Below, one piece after another: positions 34,158-43,110 of a DNA stretch of 64,000 bases (its first letter is position 1; each line of letters starts with the position of its first letter). The position numbers were made by a program, and so were the translations under genes. The stretch comes from an uncultured Dokdonia sp. (GTDB lineage: Bacteria > Bacteroidota > Bacteroidia > Flavobacteriales > Flavobacteriaceae): positions 1-64,000 of the forward strand of contig NZ_CANLOB010000026.1 in the NCBI RefSeq assembly GCF_947492815.1, given 5' to 3'. The notes beneath the pieces are model-generated. The model had not been told where the DNA came from. It saw nothing but the letters and a program-made list of their open reading frames with translations, and made no database searches.

Positions 34158-34602
34158 GTTATACATAAAACTTAAAGGTATATGCTGTTTCAAAAAACTA
34201 ACACATTCAGTAAAACTATCAAAAAATAGACTACTATAAGCTTTCCTTATACCACTATAAGTCTAAAAACGTGCTTTTTATGTTAGCATCGTTACATTTT
34301 TTTTTGATCAGAACTTACCATTATTACCTCAATTATATTTTTAGTGTTTTTTTATTTTCATAAATAAAAAAGTGTTGAAACCTCATACTATCACTTACTC
34401 ATCGTTTTTTAAAGCCTTAAAAGAAGAAGTCATAAATAATATGAAAATCTTCCTTTTTCTTACAATTTTCAAAAAAACTAAGAAAGTATACGAGGTTCAG
34501 AAAGTCTAAACCTGTGTATTAAAAATAAAGCGCTCATTATTTTCAAACAAACCTAATACAGATAAAGACATAAACAGAATAAAATTAATTAAACACAAAA
34601 TC
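34158..34602. other. Intergenic region between AraC gene and spondin-domain gene
   Basis: No supported gene. It includes a hairpin with TTTTTTATTT and AAATAAAAAA arms near 34348-34371, plausible as a terminator of the AraC gene. No clear promoter box was found for the downstream gene. Confidence 0.4.
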
Positions 34603-35931
34603 ATGAAAAAGATTATATACACATTAATGGTAGCAGGAGCCGTATTTTTTACGAGCTGTAGTTCAGACGATAACAACACAACTCCTGATGGTGGAACACC
34701 TCAAGGTGAAACACCTACAGCAGCGAGTTTATTACTAAATAGTATTGCAGAAGACGGAGGAACTCCTTATGATGTAAACAATCCTGCATTAAGCTTTACA
34801 GCTGCACAAAACGTATTTTTACCTAGTATTTTAGGAATAGACTTTCGTGTAGACAGAGATGTTGTACCTGCAGGTCCTACTGCAAGATTCCCAATGTTTC
34901 AAGGATGGGAAACACTTCCAAATGGGGAGCGTAGAGAAGGATATTATGTAATTACTGAAGCTTCTGATGAAGATTTTGCAGAAGAACTTGGAGTAATTTA
35001 TGCACCTAGAATGGCAGAAGCGATTGGTTCTGGAGGAGAGCAAAACTCAGAATGGACAGAAGATGGAAGACTTATTTTTGAAGGATCTGTAGATTTTTCT
35101 CCAACAAGAAGTTTAACTGCTGGAGCAGCATCACCAGATGGCGCATTAGTTGGATTCCCTCCTGCTGAAGTAAATCCTGGAGCGATTGCAGATGCAAACT
35201 GGTCTTCTTATGTAGTACTTCCGGGCACTAATATTGTAATTAACGCACAGTTAGTAGCAAACAGTACAGGAATACACGATAGAATTCCAAATCCAAATGG
35301 AAATAGTCAAGCAGACGAAGATGATTTAAACAATCCAAACTTAGCGATAGATCAAGCGTCTGTAGTATTACAACTTTTAGATGGATGGCATGATGGTCAA
35401 CCATACTACTTCCACATTGTAACAGATACATCAGATCCTGGACCAGCAACTATTGAATTAGGAGTATATGCACCAAGATTAAATAACTTACCAGCTTTTG
35501 GATTATTCCCAGGAGGTTCTATGTTACCTTTTAGCCCAACGGCAAATGGTGTTACGCCAGATGCTAATAATCCTCTAGGATTCCAAGGTTTAAATACAGC
35601 TTCTATAAGTGATCGTCAAGTAAATGATCCTACAAATACATTCCCAATTGATCCAAGTGACACACGTTATTCACCAATGTGGGATGCACATATTACTGAG
35701 TTTACTGTTCCAGCAGATGAGCGTGTAATTTTAACAAGTTTTGGTCAGATTAATGATCTTTTAGATGATGGTACATTAATTCCTTTTAGAGGAAATGGGA
35801 ATCCAGGACCATTAGCAAATAGTTTATCTGACATGTTAACAGCAACAGGAGCTATCATAAACTGTCCAGTAATTACACAACCAGATTCAAGTGTAATCGG
35901 AACTCAAATTGGAGCACCAAGAAACCAATAA
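34603..35931 (+). CDS. Spondin-domain lipoprotein
   Basis: Encodes 442 residues with a lipobox (FFTSC, Cys 19) followed by an acidic linker of Asp, Asn and Thr. The remainder contains one or two spondin-N-type domains (SPMWDAHITEFTVP near 360, SYVVLPGTNIVINAQ near 200). In Bacteroidota these are surface proteins, possibly adhesive. A terminator follows at 35977. Confidence 0.82.
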   Translation: MKKIIYTLMVAGAVFFTSCSSDDNNTTPDGGTPQGETPTAASLLLNSIAEDGGTPYDVNNPALSFTAAQNVFLPSILGIDFRVDRDVVPAGPTARFPMFQGWETLPNGERREGYYVITEASDEDFAEELGVIYAPRMAEAIGSGGEQNSEWTEDGRLIFEGSVDFSPTRSLTAGAASPDGALVGFPPAEVNPGAIADANWSSYVVLPGTNIVINAQLVANSTGIHDRIPNPNGNSQADEDDLNNPNLAIDQASVVLQLLDGWHDGQPYYFHIVTDTSDPGPATIELGVYAPRLNNLPAFGLFPGGSMLPFSPTANGVTPDANNPLGFQGLNTASISDRQVNDPTNTFPIDPSDTRYSPMWDAHITEFTVPADERVILTSFGQINDLLDDGTLIPFRGNGNPGPLANSLSDMLTATGAIINCPVITQPDSSVIGTQIGAPRNQ

Positions 35932-35976
35932 TACAAAGACGTATTATATACAGTAAAAAAATTAATTTTTGATTTT

Positions 35977-36010
35977 AGGGGGCTGTCCGGAAGGGCAGCT
36001 CTCTTTTCTT
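35977..36010 (+). terminator. Terminator after the spondin gene
   Basis: GGGGGCTGTCC pairs with GGGCAGCTCTC with wobbles around GGAA, and a T-rich stretch follows. It also lies just past the stop of the convergent gene. Confidence 0.75.
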
Positions 36011-36029
36011 TTTACACTTTTTCAACTTG

Positions 36030-37031
36030 TTAATTCCCTTTTATACGTTCCCATAAAGTTGACATAACTGTACCTATACTTCCAACTTCTGGACGATCTT
36101 CAGTAGCGGTGATGACACCTTCTTTATCTTCTAATGTATATCTAAATATAAATTTAGGATGTGCTGGATCTATTGTTATTAATCCAAATCGCAGATCATT
36201 ATATATCCACTGATTATCTTCCTTTTCTAAAATATACCAGCCTTCAGAAATCTTAATTAAACGCTGTACCTCATCTCTGGATGTTAGCTCTTTAGATGCT
36301 TCTCGCTTTTTAGGATAGCTTGTAAATGTAATAGGCTTTGAATCAAAAAAGGAATAATCTCCTATCAGGTAGGCATCACCTGCATCTACATTGGCATTCC
36401 ATAAAATAGCATTTCCAAATCCGGGACGTGTAGATATTTCCGAATAGGCAACTTGTTGTTGTTCTAATGCATTTGTAACCTTTGTATGTGCTACCCATTT
36501 TACAACTAAGGTGAGTATTAAATATCCCGTGCTTAAATAAATGCCAAGGTTATTTATACGCTTTCGCGAAAGCGTACCCCTCTTTTTAAACGCGGCAATG
36601 ATAAGACATACTAGAAAGGGCAAAGTATATAAAGGGTCTATCACAGAGATATTATTAAAGGCTAGTCTCAGATCAAAAGGCCAGAATAATTGTGTTCCCC
36701 AAGTAGTAAATGCGTCTAGTAATGGGTGTGTAAATAACCCCCAGAAAAAAAGTTTTGCCCAGCCTTGCCAGCCTACATCATCTCGTTTTTTGATTTGATG
36801 GACCAACCAACCCAATAGGGGTGCCATTAGAATTGAAAAGACAATAGAATGGCTGAATCCTCTATGCATTTCGGTGGCAGTAATCGTATCGGTAAGATAG
36901 CGTGCTATGGTATCTAAATCGGGAATGGTACCGGCAATGGCTCCCCAAAGCATGGCTCTGTTTCCTACTTTTTTGCCTAAAACCGCTTCTCCCACGGCTG
37001 CGCCTAAAACGACTTGTGTTAAACTATCCAA
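36030..37031 (-). CDS. Membrane-bound metal-dependent hydrolase (YdjM/DUF457 type)
   Basis: Encodes 333 residues from a TTG start (MDSLTQVVLGAAVGEAVLG). The N-terminal half has four or five membrane segments with conserved AIAGTIPDLDTIAR, HRGFSHSIVF and LLDAFTTWGTQL, typical of the family. The C-terminal 130 residues form a soluble domain of unknown fold. An exact palindrome at 36560-36573 is read as TLSRKRINN. Substrate unknown. Confidence 0.85.
   Translation of the reverse strand: MDSLTQVVLGAAVGEAVLGKKVGNRAMLWGAIAGTIPDLDTIARYLTDTITATEMHRGFSHSIVFSILMAPLLGWLVHQIKKRDDVGWQGWAKLFFWGLFTHPLLDAFTTWGTQLFWPFDLRLAFNNISVIDPLYTLPFLVCLIIAAFKKRGTLSRKRINNLGIYLSTGYLILTLVVKWVAHTKVTNALEQQQVAYSEISTRPGFGNAILWNANVDAGDAYLIGDYSFFDSKPITFTSYPKKREASKELTSRDEVQRLIKISEGWYILEKEDNQWIYNDLRFGLITIDPAHPKFIFRYTLEDKEGVITATEDRPEVGSIGTVMSTLWERIKGN
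36560..36573. repeat. Palindrome GCTTTCGCGAAAGC inside the YdjM-type gene
   Basis: Exact copy read in frame as LSRKR between the membrane and soluble parts. Confidence 0.9.
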
Positions 37032-37145
37032 GAATTAATGAGTTAATGAAACAATGATTAAATGTAACAAACCGAAAGTTATATTCTTTAGCTTTTGATT
37101 AAAAATAATGAGATTCCCGCCTTTATGGGAATTAAAAATGAAGTT

Positions 37146-37202
37146 CTACACATGCTGATCGATGAGTATGGCATTTCCGTCTAAATTTAAAAAGTACCAC
37201 AT
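37146..37202 (-). pseudogene. Remnant of a VOC-family gene, 3' end
   Basis: The last codons read MWYFLNLDGNAILIDQHV and stop, and the final 11 residues match those of the intact VOC gene at 37457. Three base differences in that shared stretch are all synonymous. Stop codons precede the ATG in frame. It is separated from the intact gene by the dispersed repeat at 37261. Confidence 0.6.
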
Positions 37203-37260
37203 TTAGTTTTAAATGATGACAATAATTATTGGCACATTAGTTCGTCTTAAAAAATATTTT

Positions 37261-37418
37261 CTTTTCTTTTTTCATTGCCAAAAAAGAAACAAAAAGTCTA
37301 GGCTGGCGAAACCTTGTCTAAATTTATCGTTCTATTCCTAAATTTCAGAAACTCGCTACGCTCAAACAATCTGAAATTTCACGGAATCTTCACTTCAAAT
37401 TTTACGACAACTTTTCGA
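37261..37418. repeat. Dispersed intergenic repeat, copy 1
   Basis: About 160 bases, highly similar to 47641-47801. It contains an inverted repeat AAATTTCAGA / TCTGAAATTT around CTCGCTACGCTC. It lies between the VOC gene stop and the VOC remnant. Confidence 0.85.
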
Positions 37419-37432
37419 ATGCCAGAAAAAAG

Positions 37433-37452
37433 ATTCCTGCCTTCGCAGGAAT
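37433..37452. repeat. ATTCCTGC hairpin at the VOC gene 3' end
   Basis: Perfect 8-bp stem around CTTC, 5 bases before the VOC stop codon on the plus-strand map. It could be a terminator for the VOC gene. A related hairpin with ATTCCCGC arms is near 37112. Confidence 0.5.
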
Positions 37453-37456
37453 TCAT

Positions 37457-37828
37457 TTACACATGCTGATCAATGAGAATGGCATTTCCATCAGGGTCCA
37501 TCAGTACAACACTAGCAGGCCCTTTGGTGGTTTCGTCTGCTTCGCGTTCTAAATCAATTCCTTTTTCTTTAAGGTGTTTTTGAATGGTACGTACATCATC
37601 AAATTCGTCTAATGGACGTGCACTTTCATCCCAACCTGGATTAAATGTCAAAATATTATTTTCAAACATCCCTTCAAAGAGTCCGATGAGAGCATTGCCA
37701 TTTTTCATAATGAGATACTTTCGTTCTATATCACCTGCAAATACTTCAAATCCTAAATGTTCATAAAAGGCTTTGGATTTATGAATGTCTTTCACGCTCA
37801 AACTACTGGAAAAGGCTCCTAATTTCAT
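37457..37828 (-). CDS. VOC-family protein (glyoxalase/bleomycin-resistance type)
   Basis: Encodes 123 residues with the paired beta-alpha-beta-beta-beta modules of the VOC fold: SVKDIHKSKAFYEHLGFEV near the start, then MDPDGNAILIDQHV at the end. Metal ligand positions are not fully conserved by eye (His/Glu pattern unclear), so enzyme activity is uncertain. It ends next to a hairpin and the dispersed repeat. Confidence 0.82.
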   Translation of the reverse strand: MKLGAFSSSLSVKDIHKSKAFYEHLGFEVFAGDIERKYLIMKNGNALIGLFEGMFENNILTFNPGWDESARPLDEFDDVRTIQKHLKEKGIDLEREADETTKGPASVVLMDPDGNAILIDQHV

Positions 37829-38116
37829 ACGGATTGGTTTTAGATTGTTTTTTAAAAGTAATGAATTGTTAGGAAAGTATAGAGCTTCGGTGACTTCGAA
37901 ATAATTTTACATCATCACAGGGCTCTGATGTAAAATCACTCAGTCATCTAATTTTCAAACTTTTCAAAATTAAACTCGATAGCTAGATTTTAGGTGATTG
38001 AGTGCTTTCGCTTTTTCTGCGAAAGTGTACCGAAATTACCTAGATTGAAAGATGTGAAATCCCTCTCCCCCTAGCTTCCAAAAAGGGAGTAAAAATAGCA
38101 TATTACTCTAAAATAA

Positions 38117-38151
38117 CACCTCCCTCAATCCCTCCTTCTTAGGAGGGAAGC
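38117..38151. repeat. CCTCCCTC-type hairpin repeat, copy 2
   Basis: Nearly the same as 30351-30385 (ACCTCCCTCAATCCCTCC then TTAGGAGGGAAGC). Confidence 0.6.
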
Positions 38152-38293
38152 TTACAACGCAACAAAATATTGAAAGACAACTCAATCACGTTCTTTGATA
38201 GTTGTTACACTGAGCTTGTCGAAGTGTTTCGTACATCTGAAATCTGAATGTTATTAATGATCGCTAAAGTTTATTGTATTGTCTGATCGAGCG

Positions 38294-38450
38294 CAGTCGA
38301 GATCTTTTTATGAAACCTAGTTTAGGATTACAATGACCTGTCGACTGCGCTCGAGGGGATACCTAATCGTTTTTAAGAGTTATAAATGCTTCGGCTATTT
38401 AATTAAAGTATTTAAAGATGTGACCGTTATGATTTTTGTGGTATTTTGGA
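38294..38450. repeat. Direct repeat, left copy
   Basis: 157 bases matching 41090-41234 except for a 12-base internal length difference and a few substitutions. It includes a GTCGACTGCGCTCGAG-type segment. Confidence 0.85.
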
Positions 38451-38492
38451 TGGTGATATAAAGTAGTTGTATATATGTAAGTCAAGCAATCT

Positions 38493-39023
38493 ATGTGTAA
38501 ATTAAAAAATGAATTTTTACTTTGTACCTGTCTAGTAGATAATCTAAATGATAATGATGTAGGTTGGATATTATTTCGACGCAAAGAAAATAAGAAGCGA
38601 GAACCTTGGGCTAATTCTCAACCTATACCAGACTCTTTTATGATTGGATCTAGGGAACTACCGAATAATGAAATAAGCTTTGAGTATAAAGAATTATACG
38701 ACCAATGTCTTAAAAAATTACAGGAAAGAGAAAAAAGAGAAACTGAACTAAAAAAATTAAGAGATACGGAGAAAGAAACACAGTATTTTTTAAATATAAC
38801 TGCACATATACTTACTCAATTAAATCATCGAAATTGCTTTGATAAGGAAATCAATATAGTTGACAAAGATGTACTATCTATAAAATTGAATAATGAATTA
38901 GAGCTCTGGGTTGAATTTATTTTCAGAAAACATTCATGGAAACTGGCAAAATTTAATTTGAATAAGCCCAAGTATTTAAAAATTATAACAGGAAAAATAA
39001 GATCCACACACAACGATATATAA
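38493..39023 (+). CDS. Hypothetical protein
   Basis: Encodes 176 residues with no signal peptide. The middle (70-105) is a strongly charged helix (KKLQEREKRETELKKLR). The C-terminal part has a WVEFIFRKHSWKLAKF motif and looks like a small alpha/beta domain. Not recognised. It lies just right of the left direct repeat and is AT-rich like the other orphan genes downstream. Confidence 0.55.
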   Translation: MCKLKNEFLLCTCLVDNLNDNDVGWILFRRKENKKREPWANSQPIPDSFMIGSRELPNNEISFEYKELYDQCLKKLQEREKRETELKKLRDTEKETQYFLNITAHILTQLNHRNCFDKEINIVDKDVLSIKLNNELELWVEFIFRKHSWKLAKFNLNKPKYLKIITGKIRSTHNDI

Positions 39024-39154
39024 TTGTAATTACAACAGATTCAATTACGTCGGAATCTACTCGGAATTACTAAAGTCAATGCCAAACCGAAAATTATCGC
39101 TAATTTAACCCGTAACTGAAAATTATACGAGACCGTTGACATTAATTTGAGAAC

Positions 39155-40231
39155 ATGAATAAATTCTTAACAATACTTTTCCTTACAACATCATATTTGA
39201 CTTTTGGACAAAAAGAAAATAATATTTACAATCAAGATAAGGAGACTGTTATCGAATATTTTCGAGCAGAAACTATAAATGGAAAGCTTGATTTTGAATT
39301 AAATATGAAAGATGATAAAGCACCATTTTATCGTGTTGGAAATATTTTATACAATCGAAAAGATTTTGGGATTTTACTTTGGTCTCAGGCTATTAAACGA
39401 ACTGAAAAATTTTCAATAAAGGAGGCTATCAAATTATGGGAAGAAATTAAACAACGTAAATTAAGTAAACCTGAAAAAAAAGCTTTTAAAAAGGGTTTTA
39501 AAATGGAATTGGAAAACCCAAAAATGAATAAAAAAGCTGACTCTGAATTCGATTCTGATTTTATTAACTACATAAAAGCTAAATGGGAAAGACAAGCATA
39601 TGAAAAAACAGACTTGCCTAAGTTTAAAAAAATGAACTCATTCTATAAGCAATTAAGTAAGCGAAATGAAGGAATCTTAGCAGATGAGTTTCTAAAAGTT
39701 CCTGATTCCGATTTTTTGTTCGCCCATTATCTTGATACTAAGCTAAAATGGAATTCTTTTAACCGTGGAAGAGACAAACTTTCGGTAGAAGAAGTAATAT
39801 CTAAAACTTTACAGGAAAATCCTGACAAGAATGAAATGCTTGTATTTTATTACAAAACAATTTTCGCAAGTATTTTAAACAATCAAAGAAGTATTGAACC
39901 TTATGAGAAAAATATCGACTTTAAAAAATTGGAATTGAATACTCAAGAAAGTTCCATTTTATTCTTGTGCGCGATGAGACACTTAGGAAATCAAATGTCC
40001 GGATATTCAACTGGAAACTTTCCTAAGAATTGTTTTCGTGCTGACTTATTCCTCACAAAAATGCCAACCTTTAACGGAAAACTATACTACGAATTTGATT
40101 TGCCAGAATTTGACGATTTTCCAATTAAAATAGACAAAAGGTATCCAAAAGTTAGTTTCAAACAGAGATTTATTCCTGAGTTTGAAAAAGCAAAGGCAGA
40201 TTATATGAAATGTTTGAATAATAAAAACTAA
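39155..40231 (+). CDS. Hypothetical secreted protein
   Basis: Encodes 358 residues with a signal peptide (1-18, ending TFGQ). The rest is helical and charged with KLSKPEKKAFKKGFKMELENP and a C-terminal DLPEFDDFPIKIDKRYP. Family not recognised. Short lysine-rich helices are suggestive of repeated units but none was confirmed. Confidence 0.55.
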   Translation: MNKFLTILFLTTSYLTFGQKENNIYNQDKETVIEYFRAETINGKLDFELNMKDDKAPFYRVGNILYNRKDFGILLWSQAIKRTEKFSIKEAIKLWEEIKQRKLSKPEKKAFKKGFKMELENPKMNKKADSEFDSDFINYIKAKWERQAYEKTDLPKFKKMNSFYKQLSKRNEGILADEFLKVPDSDFLFAHYLDTKLKWNSFNRGRDKLSVEEVISKTLQENPDKNEMLVFYYKTIFASILNNQRSIEPYEKNIDFKKLELNTQESSILFLCAMRHLGNQMSGYSTGNFPKNCFRADLFLTKMPTFNGKLYYEFDLPEFDDFPIKIDKRYPKVSFKQRFIPEFEKAKADYMKCLNNKN

Positions 40232-40259
40232 TATAGTGGATAAAACCGTTGATCATAGT

Positions 40260-40976
40260 ATGACAAAAACGTTACGAATAGTAATATTTCTATGTTCAGT
40301 AGTTGGGTTTTCTCAATCTAATTGTGAGAACTATTTAGCTGAATATATACCTATTGATTTAGAAGATGCTTTTGCATATTTTAAGTGTAACTGGTCAAAG
40401 GAGGATTTAGAAGCTTTTAAAAACAAAGAAGAAAAATCAGCTATAGTATCTCTTCATAGAGGTTATGGAATGAATATCCGTAATGGTTGGGGATTGTGGA
40501 AACGAAAAGGAAAATTAGTTGAATTTCTTCATAAAAAAGGAATTTATCATCCAGAAGATATGTCTGCTGTGATTTTCACCTCATTTCACCGAAAACTAAA
40601 TAATAAATCAATAGACCTTAATAAACAAGCTGAACATTATCAAAACTATTGGAGGAAAGTTAATGAACGGCAACGAAAGGAATATGCTATTGAATTTGAA
40701 AAGTTCAAAGTAAACGATACAATAAATTTCAAATACTTGAGAGGTTACATTTCAAATAAACAAAAAGAGTTAGCTGAATCTGGAAAGTGCATCTCTAAAG
40801 CTATATTACTTGAAAAAAGAGAATCAGATTTTCACTTAAAGATTAAACTTATCCAAAGCTGTGATGATAAAGGATTATACACTGGTCTAGATTCTGGAAA
40901 ACCCAATCGAAGAATAACGAAAACCGGTGATGTTGAATGGATATACTATAACGATTGGCTACCAAACACCCCATGA
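40260..40976 (+). CDS. Hypothetical secreted protein
   Basis: Encodes 238 residues from the ATG at 40260, preferred over a GTG 24 bases earlier because it gives a signal peptide (1-18, ending GFSQ). A helix-rich middle with WSKEDLEAFKNKEEKSAI follows. Not recognised. It follows the preceding gene closely, so the pair may be an operon. Confidence 0.5.
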   Translation: MTKTLRIVIFLCSVVGFSQSNCENYLAEYIPIDLEDAFAYFKCNWSKEDLEAFKNKEEKSAIVSLHRGYGMNIRNGWGLWKRKGKLVEFLHKKGIYHPEDMSAVIFTSFHRKLNNKSIDLNKQAEHYQNYWRKVNERQRKEYAIEFEKFKVNDTINFKYLRGYISNKQKELAESGKCISKAILLEKRESDFHLKIKLIQSCDDKGLYTGLDSGKPNRRITKTGDVEWIYYNDWLPNTP

Positions 40977-41089
40977 AACACGTACACCTAATAGCCAGTT
41001 TTTAGGTCTCACTAAAGTTGAAAGATTGGCTGCTTTTATATCAAAAAACATAATGATTTAAAATTGTATTTCTAGGGGCTAGTCCAACA

Positions 41090-41234
41090 CAGTCGAGATC
41101 TTTTTATGAAACCTAGTTGACTTCTCGACTGCGTTCGAGGGGATACCTAATCGTTTTTAAGAGTTATAAATGCTTCGGTTATTTAATTAAAGTATTTAAA
41201 GATGTGACCGTTATGATTTTTGTGGTATTTTGGA
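41090..41234. repeat. Direct repeat, right copy
   Basis: Same sequence as 38294-38450 with a 12-base deletion. The two copies flank three orphan genes (38493, 39155, 40260), a 2.8-kb segment. Confidence 0.85.
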
Positions 41235-41261
41235 TACTTATATATACTAGTTACCCAACAT

Positions 41262-41954
41262 TTGAAACAAACATTCATCATAGCATTAATATTTAGTCTG
41301 ATTTCTTTTAGCTCTTGTAAAAAAGAAAAAAATCAATTGGACAAAAAACTTGTCGAACAAACTGAAATTGACACATTAAACAAATTTTATTTCGATTGTA
41401 AAGAACAAATCATAAATGGAATTGAATATGAGGCATGTATAAAACGCCCCGGAATATTCACTATTAAAAACTCAAATGGAAAAGTTATTTATAGTCATGA
41501 AGACAATCCTTTTGACTTTGAATTTTCTGATTTTAATGGAGATGGTTATTCTGATATCTTAATGAATTATGTTTCAAATACACCTGGAATCCAAGAATTG
41601 CTTTTATTTAATATTCAAACCGATAAATTTGAGTTCGTGGAATCTTTCAATAGTTACCCAAACTCGAAAAGAATAAACAAATCACACTTTTATTATTCCT
41701 ATCACGGGAGTGGATGTGCAGATAATGATTGGGGAAGTGAATTATATAAATTAACGGAAACGAATATAACCTTGTTAGGAAAAATAGAAGGATTAGGCTG
41801 TTTAGAAAATGACACAAACGGAATTTACATCTACAAAGTAAATGAAAATGACGAAAAATTATTAAAACACATAAAAAGAGAACAAGGGTATTGGAAAGGC
41901 AAATATGATTTTATAGCGGAATATTGGACTAAAAATCATAAAATGTTTGAATAA
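41262..41954 (+). CDS. Hypothetical lipoprotein with FG-GAP/VCBS-like Asp-rich motif
   Basis: Encodes 230 residues from a TTG start chosen because it gives a lipobox (LISFSSC, Cys 16); the longer frame from 41220 reads into the direct repeat. EFSDFNGDGYSDILMNYV near residue 84 resembles an FG-GAP/VCBS calcium-binding repeat, often on surface proteins. Function unknown. Confidence 0.55.
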   Translation: MKQTFIIALIFSLISFSSCKKEKNQLDKKLVEQTEIDTLNKFYFDCKEQIINGIEYEACIKRPGIFTIKNSNGKVIYSHEDNPFDFEFSDFNGDGYSDILMNYVSNTPGIQELLLFNIQTDKFEFVESFNSYPNSKRINKSHFYYSYHGSGCADNDWGSELYKLTETNITLLGKIEGLGCLENDTNGIYIYKVNENDEKLLKHIKREQGYWKGKYDFIAEYWTKNHKMFE

Positions 41955-42068
41955 AAAATGTTGCGTAACAAAGTGTAAAAATAATTGCTTGTTATCGCTT
42001 ACTTACTAAACCATGCAACTACTCATAACCGAGGTTGTTGTTGTAACATTGAAACAAACGATAAGAAT

Positions 42069-42608
42069 ATGGCATCAAGTTTTATTGAATTCAAAGATTA
42101 TGGTTTTTGGGCAAAAGATGGTTTTGTAGAAGCAATGCAAAACTGTCTTATTAATGAAATTGAAGTAACTGAATTTGATTCCAATTCTTGGATAATTAAA
42201 TATAAAGAAGAGCTCGCATTACAGTCATTACCTTTAATTTATGGAGGAATGTCAATGAGTTTAGATGATTTTTTGATTGACAAAGAACGAAAAGAACTAA
42301 TAATTAAACTTATCAATAAAATAATTAAAAAAATAAGTTCAAGTGAAAATTATATCTCTAATGAGAATTTGAGAGAAATGCGAAAAAATGCTTTACAAAT
42401 TTTACTTAAGAATGGAAACGCATTTAAAAATGAAGCTGAAATTAATGAAGAGGTAAAAAATTCAAGATGGAGAGGTAATGATAATTGTGTAAGTCAATAT
42501 AAAGATAGATATATTAATGCATTCATGTTACTGGAAAAGTTGATTAATGAAAAGTTAAAAACCGATGCTTCTTCTGTAGAAAATTATTGGGAATATAAAA
42601 ACTTGTAG
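42069..42608 (+). CDS. Hypothetical protein (immunity-like)
   Basis: Encodes 179 residues from an ATG that is preferred over an upstream TTG. The sequence has a mostly helical pattern (DFLIDKERKELIIKLINKII, then a positively charged tail). The layout (small acidic-hydrophobic protein) recalls immunity or SMI1-type proteins, but no motif supports this. It lies just downstream of the right direct repeat region. Short inverted repeats GTTGCGTAAC near 41960 and GTTACGCAAC near 42631 flank it. Confidence 0.5.
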   Translation: MASSFIEFKDYGFWAKDGFVEAMQNCLINEIEVTEFDSNSWIIKYKEELALQSLPLIYGGMSMSLDDFLIDKERKELIIKLINKIIKKISSSENYISNENLREMRKNALQILLKNGNAFKNEAEINEEVKNSRWRGNDNCVSQYKDRYINAFMLLEKLINEKLKTDASSVENYWEYKNL

Positions 42609-42865
42609 TCATAGAATTTATAATAATAACGTTACGCAACATCATTTATAATTCATTACTAGCATACTTCTAAAACCTTCGCAGATTTTCTATAAAAAGC
42701 CAACCATACTCATTTTTTCAAGCCGAAAAACATTTTAACACGGTGTAGTATATTTCTTGAATTCAATTTTCTTTCTAATTGTCATTTTCTATGCTGCGCT
42801 ATAATTTCTGACTTTAGGTTTTCTGGGGTTCCTTTATTAAATTTTTGATCAAATTGTTTTTCGAT
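42609..42865. other. Intergenic stretch with short inverted repeats
   Basis: No supported gene. It contains GTTACGCAAC at about 42631, which is the inverse of a sequence near 41960, and otherwise no recognisable structure. Confidence 0.4.
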
Positions 42866-43110
42866 TTAAGTCATTCGATGTGTAGCGCATTGTAACTCTC
42901 CTTCTACCCAATTATCCCAACCAAATAAAATCTCTTCTCCATTTTCTCAAGTATCACTAAATCAAAATCAATTCCAACATCAAAATTATCATACTTATAG
43001 ACTATTTTCCATCCTTCTTTGATATGATATTGAATCAACTGATTCCAAAGCTCAGTTTTAATATATGGAGATTTCCATGTACCTGATTCATTCCATTCAG
43101 AAATCGCTAT
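42866..43110 (-). pseudogene. Truncated and frameshifted gene remnant downstream of the MutS-like gene
   Basis: Directly after the MutS-like stop codon a frame reads SEWNESGTWKSPYIKTE, then IQYHIKEGWKIVYKYDNFDVG, then shifts frame at an A-run (about 42940) and continues EEILFGWDNWVEGELQCATH to a stop. Restoring one A gives a continuous frame of about 81 residues with a good protein-like composition. There is no start codon. The break could also be a sequencing artefact. Family unknown. Confidence 0.6.

Larger units (their letters stand above)
37032..37456. other. Intergenic region with dispersed repeat and VOC gene remnant
   Basis: Holds the VOC-type gene remnant at 37146-37202, hairpins at about 37112 and 37433-37452, and the 160-bp dispersed repeat at 37261-37418. 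No intact gene is seen. Confidence 0.6.
37829..38492. other. Long intergenic region with several short repeats
   Basis: Includes a hairpin (TTTTACATCA to TGATGTAAAA) at 37905-37935, a degenerate copy of the palindrome near 38004-38026 (split by an insertion), the CCTCCCTC repeat copy 2 at 38117-38151, and the start of the long direct repeat at 38294. No supported gene. Confidence 0.55.

Noticed and set aside
41955..42645. attC or integron cassette boundaries around the 42069 gene
   Set aside because: The inverted GTTGCGTAAC / GTTACGCAAC pair lacks the GTTRRRY core pattern and no integrase is present.
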